From contig JAWLHK010000039.1 of NCBI GenBank assembly GCA_041690355.1, forward strand, positions 1-9,558: DNA of 9,558 nucleotides, read 5' to 3'. The position numbers and the translations under genes were made by a program. The notes beneath the pieces are model-generated. The model saw nothing but the letters and a program-made list of their open reading frames with translations, had not been told where the DNA came from and ran no database searches. Positions 1 through 9,040 of the stretch are shown here, piece after piece (positions within the stretch are counted from its first letter, which is position 1; the number at the start of each line of letters is the position of its first letter). This DNA comes from JAWLHK01 sp041690355 [NCBI: bacterium] (lineage in GTDB: Bacteria > J088 > JAWLBW01).

Positions 1-975
1 CTTGCGCACCAGGTGCGGCTCGATCTGCTCGATGCGCCGCCGGCGCAGCGGGGGTACCCGTTGCGCCTCGCCCGGGTGCACCTCGGGGCCGTGCCAGACG
101 CCGCCCGTGCGGGTCGCGAGAACGATCTGGTTGTCGGCCGGCGCCAGAAGGACGACCGCGTCGCGCCCGGTGTCGCGCAGCCAGCGGTCGAGGCGTTCGC
201 TTTCGGCCGCGTCGGGGAGGCGGCGTTCGGCCACCGCAGCAGCCAGGGATGCCGTCTGCTCCGGCGCCGCCGACGGCAGGGTCGCTTCGAGAAGATCGGG
301 CACCGCCTCGGCGCCGATGCCGAACCCCGCGCGCACGTCGATCCGGCGGGTCATCGTCTGGTGCCCCTGCATGGCGAGGCTGACCGTGTGCGCGCCTCCG
401 GGAAGCTCCGCGATGACGAGCGGCGTGCGTCCCCGCTCGCGTCCGTTCACGAAGACGCGGGCGCTGGCGGGCGCGCTCTCGACCCGCAGGGAACCACGGC
501 GGGCGGGAACTTGTGCCAACCGCACCTGCACGCGCTGCCGGAAGTCGGGGGGAAAGCGGCCGAGAAACGGCCCCGCGTCCACCTGCAGGCGGCCCAGCTC
601 ATCGAGGTACCGATCGGCCTGTTCCTGATCGCCGTTCACCTCGTGGATGCGCGCCAGATAGAGCCCGGTCATCACGCGGTGACTGAAGGCCTCGGGTGCG
701 AGGGGCTGCCCGGCCAGGTCCCGTTCCAGCGCCGTGAACATCGGCAGCGCCTCTTCGAAGAGCAGGTTGTCGTAGGCCCGCACGGCCTGATCGACGCGGG
801 CCTTCCACGGGTCTGCGGCGGGAACCGGCAGTGCGAGCGGAACAACGGTCCACCCGTGGGGCTCGAGGGCGGCGGCCACTTCGCGCGCGGTGGTCGCATC
901 GGCGCCGTACAACGCGAGAGAACTCTGCGCGGGCGCCGCCATCAGCAGCGCCGTCAACACCGTTGCAGCCACCAT
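1..975 (-). CDS. Secreted PEGA-domain protein, partial (C-terminus beyond the left edge)
   Basis: The frame is open from ATG at 975 to position 1 with no stop, giving 325 codons, so the gene continues outside the window. The start is well supported: AAGGAGG at 981-987 lies 5 nt upstream and overlaps the stop codon of the kinase gene, with 11 nt between the genes. The N-terminus (MVAATVLTALLMAAPAQSS) looks like a signal peptide. Residues about 55-155 are helical and TPR-like in character (for example FEEALPMFTALERDL, then YLARIHEVNGDQEQADRYL). Residues about 160-220 form a PEGA domain: GSLRVESAPASARVFVNG, then GRTPL, then LPGGAHTVSL. PEGA domains are small beta-rich modules usually found on exported or surface proteins. 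The rest, rich in Ala and Arg, is unrecognised. Position after a kinase that also ends in a PEGA domain suggests a periplasmic or envelope role linked to the pilus or its signalling. Exact function unknown. Confidence 0.8.
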   Translation of the reverse strand, partial: MVAATVLTALLMAAPAQSSLALYGADATTAREVAAALEPHGWTVVPLALPVPAADPWKARVDQAVRAYDNLLFEEALPMFTALERDLAGQPLAPEAFSHRVMTGLYLARIHEVNGDQEQADRYLDELGRLQVDAGPFLGRFPPDFRQRVQVRLAQVPARRGSLRVESAPASARVFVNGRERGRTPLVIAELPGGAHTVSLAMQGHQTMTRRIDVRAGFGIGAEAVPDLLEATLPSAAPEQTASLAAAVAERRLPDAAESERLDRWLRDTGRDAVVLLAPADNQIVLATRTGGVWHGPEVHPGEAQRVPPLRRRRIEQIEPHLVRK

Positions 976-980
976 GTGGC

Positions 981-986
981 CCTCCT

Positions 987-987
<1 letters not shown>
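981..987 (-). promoter_or_regulatory. Strong Shine-Dalgarno for the left-edge PEGA gene
   Basis: AAGGAGG on the minus strand lies 5 nt before ATG 975 and overlaps the TGA of the kinase gene (987-989). This placement fixes the start of the PEGA gene and suggests translational coupling or reinitiation after the kinase. Confidence 0.7.
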
Positions 988-2617
<1,630 letters not shown>

Positions 2618-2621
<4 letters not shown>

Positions 2622-2959
2622 ACGGGCCTCCACTGGATGCGGCGCGGGCGCCACCCGTCGGGCACGAAAGCGAGCGGTACTTCGAAGACCGCGCTCGCCC
2701 GCGGGTGCGCGGCGGGGCGCCCGAAGGGATCGCGGTACGTCAGGAAGAGGACCTCGCCTCCATCGTCGACGAAGGCGACCACGAGCGGATGCGTGACGAA
2801 GCAGAAGTGGATCGCGTTGCAACGGGCGACGAGCAGCGCCTCCATGGCCCCCGGCGCCGGCGTACGGAAGATCCAGCCGCGCGCGCGGTCGCTGAAACGG
2901 TCGAGCACACCGCCCATCCACCGGTTCCCCAGGTCGTCGCGGAATTCCGTGAGGGTCAT
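2618..2959 (-). CDS. DUF192 family protein
   Basis: This is a 113-residue protein with DUF192 features: a short N-terminal strand region (RARGWIFRTPAPGAMEALLV, residues 27-44 region), then C47-N-A-I-H51, followed after six residues by Pro58 in HPLVVAFVDDGGEVL, and a C-terminal strand (ASAVFEVP). DUF192 proteins are small beta-rich proteins of unclear function, and cytoplasmic versions carrying this CxxIHxxF pattern occur in some Tad loci (family knowledge). Here Phe52-Cys53-Phe54 follows the His, where the family often has T-F-F. No signal peptide is visible, so it is probably cytoplasmic. It is coupled on both sides by 4-nt ATGA overlaps, upstream with the FHA-TM gene and downstream with the kinase. 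Function in the pilus system is unknown. Confidence 0.75.
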
Positions 2960-3732
2960 CGGCGGTCCTCCAGGCGATCGAGGTCCCAGGCGCGCGCGTC
3001 GTCGCGCGGAAACGTTTCGCGCAGCATGCGCAGGGCGGCGTCGGCTTCGGTCTTGCGCCCGAGCTTGCGTGCCCGTACAAAAGCTGCGCGCCCGCGGTGG
3101 AAGCGTGCGGCCAGTTCCGCCTCGATGCGGGCTTCGAGCTCGGTCAGCTGCGGCGGCACGGCGGCCCCGTACAGCTCGCGCGCCCACGTGGCCGCCCGCC
3201 GGGCATAGGCGAGCGCGGCGCTCGATCGGCTTGCTTCTTCGAGCAGCTGTTCGGCCGCGCGATGGGCGCGCTCGGCCGTGACCCCCTCGGGCGGCGGAGG
3301 CGTGCGCAGCGCCAGTGCGCGCGCCGAGGGGCGTTCTGTGTCCACCGCATCCGGCTTCTGCTGCGCCATCCAGAGCACGCCGGCGATCATGAGGACCAGG
3401 GCGGCAATTAGAGCCTTCCGCAAAGGTGGCATCGAGGGGGCGGTCGCGGCCTCGCCGGCCTGAACGATGTCGACGGGCACCTGGCCGAGCGTGACCGTGT
3501 CTCCGGACTTCAAAGGATGCGACGGCTTGCGCACGCCCGCGACCCAGAGGCCGTTGGCGCTCTTCAGGTCATGCGCGACCCAGCGGCCGCGCTCCAGGCG
3601 GATCTCGGCGTGATGGCGCGACAGTGACGGATCGTCGATGACAAGGTCGTTGTCCGGCGCGCGGCCGAGGCGCACGGGACTTTCGGTCCACTCAGTCTGC
3701 ATTCCGTCGTAGCGGAGGATCAGCCTCGTCAT
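2956..3732 (-). CDS. FHA-domain transmembrane protein with helical C-terminal domain
   Basis: This 258-residue protein starts at ATG 3732, which overlaps the TadC stop (ATGA at 3729-3732); a longer frame upstream runs antiparallel to good tadC codons in another frame and is not supported. The N-terminal FHA domain (about residues 3-92) keeps the phosphothreonine-binding signature: Gly23-Arg24, Ser38-Arg-His-His41 and Asn60-Gly61. A Pro-rich hinge leads to one TM helix (about 104-122, KALIAALVLMIAGVLWM). The remaining 130 or so residues are Ala/Arg/Glu-rich and look helical (AHRAAEQLLEEASRSSAALA, then YARRAATWARELYG), possibly TPR-like. The predicted topology is cytoplasmic FHA with an exported C-terminal domain. 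It probably links phosphorylation by the kinase two genes downstream to the Tad assembly platform, but the partner is not identifiable from sequence. Confidence 0.85.
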   Translation of the reverse strand: MTRLILRYDGMQTEWTESPVRLGRAPDNDLVIDDPSLSRHHAEIRLERGRWVAHDLKSANGLWVAGVRKPSHPLKSGDTVTLGQVPVDIVQAGEAATAPSMPPLRKALIAALVLMIAGVLWMAQQKPDAVDTERPSARALALRTPPPPEGVTAERAHRAAEQLLEEASRSSAALAYARRAATWARELYGAAVPPQLTELEARIEAELAARFHRGRAAFVRARKLGRKTEADAALRMLRETFPRDDARAWDLDRLEDRR

Positions 3733-4277
3733 CCCGCGAACCCTCCCTGCTGCAAGGTGATTCCGATGGCGCCGAAGATCAGCAGGAACACGGCCATGAC
3801 GATGCAGACCATGGGAAGCATGAGCTTCACGGGCGCCTGCGCTGCTACCCGTTCCGCATGGTGAAAGCGCCGCAGGCGAATCCCCTCGGCCTGGGTGCGC
3901 AGGATGCGCGCGGGGCCGGTCCCCAGGCTTTCGGCCTGCAGGAGCGACGCGACCAGCAAGCGGACGTCTTCGGTGTCGAGCCGTTCGCTCAGGCGCCGCC
4001 ACGCTTCGACCCGCGTGGCGCCCCCTTCAACCTCGCGCGCCATACGGAAAAGCTCGCCGGGGAGCGGCTCGTCCTTGCGCGGCGCGACCATGCGCCGCAG
4101 CGCCAGCATGAGATCCATCCCCGCCTCCACGCACAACGCCAGCCCTTCGAGCAGATCGGGCAGGTCATCCAGCGGGACCTGCACGCGCGCGTTCCCGGTC
4201 ACCCGGTGGGCGACAGCCCACCGGGTGAGAAGGAATGCCGTGATGGCGGCGGCGGTGAAGGTGAGGAGAGGGAGCAT
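3729..4277 (-). CDS. tadC: Short TadC-like inner-membrane platform protein (T2SSF family)
   Basis: This 182-residue protein belongs to the type II secretion F (T2SSF) family. It has an N-terminal TM segment (about 3-18), a cytoplasmic helical T2SSF domain (about 37-150) with DLPDLLEGLALCVEAGMDLM, then GELFRMAREVEGGATRVEAW and LLVASLLQAESLGTG, and a C-terminal TM segment (about 155-175, MLPMVCIVMAVFLLIFGAIG). TadC partners TadB to form the inner-membrane platform on which the CpaF ATPase acts. TadC proteins are usually about 280-330 residues, so this one lacks most of the N-terminal membrane half. The start lies 3 nt after the TAA of the lipoprotein gene and has only a poor Shine-Dalgarno, which suggests coupling. 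The family call is firm; TadC rather than TadB is assigned by order, as a TadB is found upstream. Confidence 0.85.
   Translation of the reverse strand: MLPLLTFTAAAITAFLLTRWAVAHRVTGNARVQVPLDDLPDLLEGLALCVEAGMDLMLALRRMVAPRKDEPLPGELFRMAREVEGGATRVEAWRRLSERLDTEDVRLLVASLLQAESLGTGPARILRTQAEGIRLRRFHHAERVAAQAPVKLMLPMVCIVMAVFLLIFGAIGITLQQGGFAG
4199..4228 (-). repeat. Perfect 13-bp inverted repeat (hairpin) inside the tadC coding start
   Basis: The arms TCACCCGGTGGGC and GCCCACCGGGTGA are perfect reverse complements separated by 4 nt (4212-4215). Ten of 13 pairs are G-C. On the mRNA this is a strong stem-loop covering tadC codons 17-27, about 50 nt after the tadC start and just downstream of the flp-lipoprotein block. 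It has no following U-tract, so it does not look like an intrinsic terminator. It could stabilise or cap the upstream pilin message, or slow translation of tadC; this is inference. Confidence 0.75.
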
Positions 4278-4280
4278 GGG

Positions 4281-5093
4281 TTACTTAAGCTCGACTGATA
4301 ACTGATATGTTCCGGACGTCTGGCCAACCGCCGCTACCGCAAACGTAACCATCACGTCGCCATTCGCTTGGAGGGAGTACGTTTCAATTCCTCCCTCAAA
4401 GTCCGAATCGATCAAGTCGGAGCCGACAACCAGATACGTTGCATTGTTCCAATCGTCATAAACTGGATATGAGATCGCACTGTCAAGCTCTTCGCTAGGA
4501 AGAACCTTCACGGTAAGTGTCTTCTTGTCAGCAACGAAAACCTTGTAGACATCGTAGGTGTCGCCACCTCCAAGAAGCGCGCTATATTCACCCGCACTAA
4601 TTCCCACGGCACCCTCAGCTAGTTCGGGCGCATCCTGTCCCGATCCGGCGTCGTTTTGCGTAACAGCGGTAATCGAAAATGAGTACTCGCCAGCCCCTGA
4701 CACCGCTCCAACCTGAAAGGAATATTTTTGGCTTCCAGTAGAGTGATCTGTGACGAAGCTAAACTCGATCTTATCGGTCGAGGCGATCATCTCCTCATAG
4801 AAACCCAACGAATCAAGAGCTGAAAGTCGAAGACCAGTTGTTTTGGGGAACAGAATCAGCTTCAAAGTCGACCCAGCTGGCCAGCGCACGGCATATGCAT
4901 CTTTGTCTGAAGTGCTGCGTAGGATACCCACGTGGTCACCCCATTCGATTGTGAGTGCCTGATCAAGTTTGTCTGGAACGTCATTCGGATCTTCAAACTG
5001 CAATGACTGTTGCCGGTCTTCTGGATCGGGGTTTTCCGTCGCAGCAAGACAGGAAGCCAAGCAAAAAAACATCACAAAAAGCAATCGGGACAT
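4281..5093 (-). CDS. Lipoprotein with two PPC-like beta-sandwich repeats, low GC
   Basis: This is a 270-residue lipoprotein. The N-terminus MSRLLFVMFFCLASC is a lipoprotein signal with lipobox L12-A-S-C15; the residue after Cys is Leu, not Asp, which fits outer-membrane sorting. An acidic spacer (about 19-45) follows, and then two similar beta-rich units. Unit one, about 50-145, contains SDKDAYAVRWPAGSTLKLIL and ends GAGEYSFSITA. Unit two, about 165-270, contains GGDTYDVYKVFVADKKTLTV and ends SGTYQLSVELK. These resemble bacterial pre-peptidase C-terminal (PPC) domains, which are extracytoplasmic beta-sandwich modules; this is read by eye. AGGAGG at 5100-5105 lies 6 nt before the ATG, and the gene sits 14 nt after flp. 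Base and codon use are clearly more A/T-rich than the flanking tad genes, which suggests separate acquisition or fast exchange. Possible roles are a pilus-associated surface protein or a secretin pilotin; neither can be decided here. Confidence 0.85.
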   Translation of the reverse strand: MSRLLFVMFFCLASCLAATENPDPEDRQQSLQFEDPNDVPDKLDQALTIEWGDHVGILRSTSDKDAYAVRWPAGSTLKLILFPKTTGLRLSALDSLGFYEEMIASTDKIEFSFVTDHSTGSQKYSFQVGAVSGAGEYSFSITAVTQNDAGSGQDAPELAEGAVGISAGEYSALLGGGDTYDVYKVFVADKKTLTVKVLPSEELDSAISYPVYDDWNNATYLVVGSDLIDSDFEGGIETYSLQANGDVMVTFAVAAVGQTSGTYQLSVELK

Positions 5094-5099
5094 TCAACG

Positions 5100-5105
5100 C
5101 CTCCT
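5100..5105 (-). promoter_or_regulatory. Consensus Shine-Dalgarno before the lipoprotein gene
   Basis: AGGAGG on the minus strand is 6 nt upstream of ATG 5093, within the 14-nt gap after flp. It supports the chosen start and efficient translation. Confidence 0.65.
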
Positions 5106-5107
5106 AG

Positions 5108-5302
5108 TTAATTTCCGTCGGTTCCGCCTTGGGATTTATCAGGCGACACCGCTCCACCAATCGTAGTATTCGCATTCGTCAACATAGTGCGAATATTTTT
5201 TCCAAAAGCAGCCCACAATCCAATTGCCCCCACCACCACCAAAGCAACAATCAAGATGTACTCCACCATCCCCTGGCCACGCTGATTACGCAGAAGCCGC
5301 AT
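5108..5302 (-). CDS. flp: Flp-type major pilin precursor (type IVb prepilin)
   Basis: This 64-residue prepilin has the standard Flp layout. A 9-residue basic leader ending in Gly9 is followed by QGMVEYILIVALVVVGAIGLW; cleavage after Gly9 would leave Glu14 at mature position +5 and Tyr15 at +6, as in the Flp G/xxxxEY signature. A hydrophobic helix then leads into a short polar tail (FGKNIRTMLTNANTTIGG, then a Ser/Gly/Asp-rich end). It would be processed by a CpaA/TadV peptidase (not in the window) and polymerised into the pilus. The start overlaps the end of tadB by 17 nt, and AAGGAG lies 6 nt upstream of the ATG, so strong translation is expected. The gene lies between tadB and tadC rather than at the operon head, and shares the lower GC of the lipoprotein that follows. 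Confidence 0.95.
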   Translation of the reverse strand: MRLLRNQRGQGMVEYILIVALVVVGAIGLWAAFGKNIRTMLTNANTTIGGAVSPDKSQGGTDGN

Positions 5303-6166
5303 GGTGTTCTCCTTTCGGGCGGACCGGCCGCCACATGGTTGCAGGATTCAGAATGCGCCGTGCCAGCAGAAGGGCCAGCAGCTGGAGCACGCCGGCCACC
5401 AGCAACACCGCCCACCCCGCCGGCGTACGGAACAAGGGGCCAATGAAATCCGGCGCAATCGCGAATAGAATCAAGGTGAGCCCGGGAAGCACGCTCCCCA
5501 TCACGACAAGCTGCATGCGCCCCTGCGCGGTCAACGTGCGCAGCTTCTCATCGAGAGCCCCCCGCTTGCGCTGATTCTCGGCCATCGCTTCGAGCGCGGG
5601 TATCAGGTTCGCCCCCATGGCGCGCAGCGGCTCGAGCACGGCCGCCAGGTTGCGCGCGCCACGGCTCCCCGCCCGCGCGGCCAACCCGCGGAACGCCTCT
5701 TCGACATCGCGCCCAAGGGCGAGCTCACGATCCATGCGGGCGAATTCGGCGCGGGTCGGATGCGCCCCTTCGGCCGCGATCCAGGCGACCGCCTGCGGCA
5801 GGCTGAGGCCGGCGCGCAGACTCGACGCGAGCATCTCGAGGGTCGCGGGCCATTGTGCTTCGAGGGCCGCCCGGCGGCGTCGCTGCAGGACGTCGGCGCC
5901 AACCAGCGGCGCTGCGAACGCGAGCGCGGCGAGCACGAGCGCCAGAAAGACTCCGGCCATCAGGATTCCGATCAGCCAGGCGGCGCAACCGGCCAGAAAG
6001 GCGCGTTCGCTCCAGGCCGCAAGCTCGCCGTCACGGTCTACCGCGAGGAGCGGCACGGCCAGCCGCGCCCGCCACGATTCCCCCGCGCGGATGGCAGGGC
6101 GCGCGTGAGCGACCAGCCACAGGAGAGTCGCGGCGGAAATGAAAAGAAGCATCGACGTGAAGATCG

Positions 6167-6170
<4 letters not shown>
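5286..6170 (-). CDS. tadB: TadB inner-membrane platform protein (T2SSF family)
   Basis: This 294-residue protein starts at ATG 6170, which overlaps the CpaF stop (ATGA at 6167-6170). Upstream in-frame sequence is antiparallel noise within cpaF and was excluded. Domains: an N-terminal TM helix (about 5-21), a hydrophobic hairpin (about 57-92), the cytoplasmic T2SSF domain (about 108-235) with WPATLEMLASSLRAGLSL, AVAWIAAEG and ALEAMAENQRKRGALDEKL, then two C-terminal TM helices (VMGSVLPGLTLILFAIAP and GWAVLLVAGVLQLLALLLA). The length and five-helix layout match TadB. With TadC it forms the membrane platform that couples the CpaF motor to pilin assembly. The gene directly follows the ATPase, as in most Tad loci, but TadC is displaced by flp and the lipoprotein. 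The call is secure. Confidence 0.93.
5309..5314 (-). promoter_or_regulatory. Strong Shine-Dalgarno for flp, inside tadB
   Basis: AAGGAG lies 6 nt before flp ATG 5302 and inside the tadB coding end. It fixes the flp start despite the 17-nt overlap with tadB and is stronger than the site before tadC. Confidence 0.65.
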
Positions 6171-7623
<1,453 letters not shown>

Positions 7624-7624
<1 letters not shown>

Positions 7625-8406
7625 CACAGCTTCCCCTTGAAGACGCGGATGTTGCGGTTGCGCGCTTCCTGCACGTGGCGGCGGTGATCCTCTTCGAACA
7701 GGTTCGCGAGCGAGACCCGCGCAAGGTCTTCGGCCGTGTCGTGGTCGAGAGGGTTCCGCAGCGCATAGGTAAGCTTGCCGGTCTGCTGGGCCAGGGTGAG
7801 CAGCGCGGCCTCGGGCTGCGTGACCGAGACCGAGAGCGTCCCCGCGCCCCCTGCCCCGTTCCCCAGGGCCACGACGATGACGTTCTGGAGCACGGGTATC
7901 GTGACCGTGCCCTCGGGGCGGCGGAAGGTGCCGAAGATGTCGATGTGATCGTTGACGCGGATGAGGCGCCCCGCCCCGGTGAGGTCGTTGACCGGCAGGG
8001 CGACGGCGCGCTCGTTGGGGCGCACGAGGGCGGTGAGTTCTTCATCCCCCTGCGGCGCGGCGAGGTCGCTCCAGAGCAGCGGCTGGCCGGCCGTGAGCGC
8101 CCGTTCGGCCCGCATCCCCACGAGAATCTCGCGGTCTTCGGGGCGCACGGCGAGCGGGTGCGCGGCGGTGCGGGGGATCGATCGGAGGGCGAGGTGGCGC
8201 GTCTCGACCGGCTCGCCCTGGGGAATCGCGCTCGCGAGGGTCACGATCGGCACCGTGGCCCCCAGCCCCGCCTGTTCGCGCCAGTGCGCCCGCTCGCGCT
8301 CGAGCAGGATGACGGCGCTGAGGCCGGCGAGGGCGGCGGCGAGCAACGGCACGCGGTTGCGGGCCATCCACTCTTTCTGGAGGAACTCAGGGGATCGGAA
8401 GCGCAT
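7624..8406 (-). CDS. cpaB: CpaB/RcpC Flp pilus periplasmic assembly protein (SAF domain)
   Basis: This 260-residue protein has a short cytoplasmic N-terminus, one TM helix (about 19-35, VPLLAAALAGLSAVILL) and then a SAF domain (about 51-116): VPIVTLASAIPQGEPVE, then RHLALRSIPRTAAHP and AERALTAGQPLLWSDL. The RcpC-like domain follows (about 120-225), with ERAVALPVND, RVNDHIDIFGTF and VIVVALGNG. This order and length match CpaB/RcpC, a periplasmic Tad component thought to interact with the secretin and peptidoglycan. The start at ATG 8406 is preceded by AGGGAG at 8416-8421 and overlaps the end of the upstream prepilin-like gene by 20 nt; an alternative ATG at 8367 has weaker support. The stop is embedded in the GTGATG start region of the ATPase gene. 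Confidence 0.9.
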
Positions 8407-8549
8407 GGTACCGCTCTCCCTGTTGCGTACGGTTCTCCACGGCCCCCCGCGCGCCGAGCAGGGCCAGCGCAAGGGTGAGCGAGACAAGCACGGTCACGAG
8501 CAGGAATTCCACAAAAGCCTGCCCGCTCTCGTTGCGGAAGGGATTCCAC
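8387..8549 (-). CDS. Tiny prepilin-like (TadE/Flp-like) protein, start out of frame
   Basis: The frame ending at TGA 8387 encodes FRNESG/QAFVEFLLVTVLVSL followed by ALALLGARGAVENRTQQ. Gly at -1 and Glu at +5 before a hydrophobic helix is the type IV prepilin processing site, seen also in Flp and the first TadE-like gene. No ATG, GTG or TTG occurs in this frame between the GTG inside the motif (FVEF) and ATG 8863, far upstream inside the other gene. A GTG at 8549, 3 nt after the upstream stop, is one frame off: reading it and dropping one C of the CCC at 8540-8542 gives MESFRNESG before the cleavage site, a typical 9-residue leader and a 53-residue protein. The coordinates therefore span 163 nt, one more than a whole number of codons. 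Sequence error, shifted translation or decay are all possible. The protein type is fairly sure; the start is not. Confidence 0.55.
8416..8421 (-). promoter_or_regulatory. Shine-Dalgarno for cpaB
   Basis: AGGGAG on the minus strand lies 9 nt before ATG 8406, within the end of the small prepilin-like gene. It favours ATG 8406 over the internal ATG at 8367. Confidence 0.5.
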
Positions 8550-8552
8550 GCG

Positions 8553-8888
8553 TCACCGGCGGAAGCGGGGGATGGCGACGCTGGCCGTGTTCCCCTCTGG
8601 ATACCGGGCGCGCGCCCAGAGAAGATTCTCCTCGATCTCCAGCGGGGAACCGTCGTCGTGCGGAAGCCCCGCCGCGGCCCGCCAGGCCGTCTCGTCCACC
8701 TGTTGTTGTGCTCCCTGGCGGCGCAGGGCGACCACGCCGACCTGGAGGATACCGGCGAAGAACAGGGCGAGCAGGAGGATGGCGAGGATCCCCTCGACGA
8801 GGATGCCCCCCGCGGCGGTGCGGAGGAGCGGCGGGCGCGTGCGGGATCTGGACGGCTGGACATCGGTTCGTCTCCCTTCCGGTGGCAT
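8553..8888 (-). CDS. TadE-like minor pseudopilin, first gene of the Tad operon
   Basis: This 111-residue protein has a basic N-terminus ending RTAAG27, then G28-I-L-V-E32 and a hydrophobic helix (GILAILLLALFFAGILQVGVVAL). Gly at -1 and Glu at +5 form a prepilin peptidase site, and the polar C-terminal part is like short TadE proteins, which prime or cap the pilus. Codons have the strong G/C third-base bias of the other tad genes, confirming this frame. The start is doubtful. ATG 8888 has no Shine-Dalgarno and lies only about 4 nt from the predicted transcript start, while ATG 8863 has a good site (AAGGGAG, 8 nt upstream) but is in another frame. A one-base change in the C6 run at 8806-8811 would join that ATG to this gene and give MSSRPDPARARRSSAPPRG as the leader. 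The 27-residue leader as given is long for a Tad prepilin. Confidence 0.7.
   Translation of the reverse strand: MPPEGRRTDVQPSRSRTRPPLLRTAAGGILVEGILAILLLALFFAGILQVGVVALRRQGAQQQVDETAWRAAAGLPHDDGSPLEIEENLLWARARYPEGNTASVAIPRFRR
8872..8878 (-). promoter_or_regulatory. Shine-Dalgarno preceding an out-of-frame ATG (8863)
   Basis: AAGGGAG on the minus strand is 8 nt upstream of ATG 8861-8863. This is the best ribosome-binding site at the head of the operon, but its ATG is not in the TadE-like frame. It is recorded because it bears on which start is real. Confidence 0.4.
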
Positions 8889-8898
8889 GGCGCGCCCA

Positions 8899-8928
8899 GA
8901 AATAACAGACCCGGCGCGCGGAAGTCAA
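8899..8928 (-). promoter_or_regulatory. Candidate sigma-70-type promoter of the Tad operon
   Basis: On the minus strand TTGACT (8923-8928; 5 of 6 matches to the -35 consensus) is followed by an 18-bp spacer and TATTTC (8899-8904), with TGT directly before it, as in an extended -10. A/T tracts at about 8931-8956 lie just upstream and could act as an UP-like element. Transcription would start near 8892, just before the first gene. The -10 match is modest, and consensus in this lineage is unknown. Confidence 0.4.
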
Positions 8929-9005
8929 CGAAAAAGCAACAACGCGATCTTTTTTTCGGTTCGCCGGGCGATGTCACTTTTTGCTTCCGCTTTTCGAGCC
9001 GGGTG

Positions 9006-9014
9006 TGCTAGGGT
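9006..9014 (+). promoter_or_regulatory. Possible extended -10 element for the plus-strand lipoprotein gene
   Basis: TGCTAGGGT is an extended -10-like sequence (TGC then TAGGGT) placed so that transcription would start near 9020, about 20 nt before the ATG. No clear -35 element is seen at the right distance; TTGCTT at 8981-8986 is too far. Weak call. Confidence 0.25.
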
Positions 9015-9031
9015 GGGCGCATTTTCCCGAT

Positions 9032-9037
9032 GGAGGA
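9032..9037 (+). promoter_or_regulatory. Shine-Dalgarno for the plus-strand lipoprotein gene
   Basis: GGAGGA lies 3 nt before ATG 9041. The spacing is short, but it is the only good site, and it selects this ATG over the in-frame ATG at 8981. Confidence 0.5.
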
Positions 9038-9040
9038 TCC

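Noticed and set aside
2956-4002. FHA-TM gene extended upstream to 4002
   Set aside because: The extra 90 residues overlap tadC in another frame and are low-complexity; the ATGA junction at 3729-3732 gives a start directly before the FHA domain.
8945-8960. T-run (8950-8956) as a terminator
   Set aside because: No stem precedes the T-run on either strand; it is better read as an A/T tract upstream of the operon promoter.
8387-8977. Single 196-residue minus-strand protein ending in the second prepilin motif
   Set aside because: The first 140 or so residues read across the TadE-like gene in a wrong frame and are Ser/Arg/Pro-rich noise; a prepilin site cannot work in the middle of a chain. Only the last 50 or so residues are kept.
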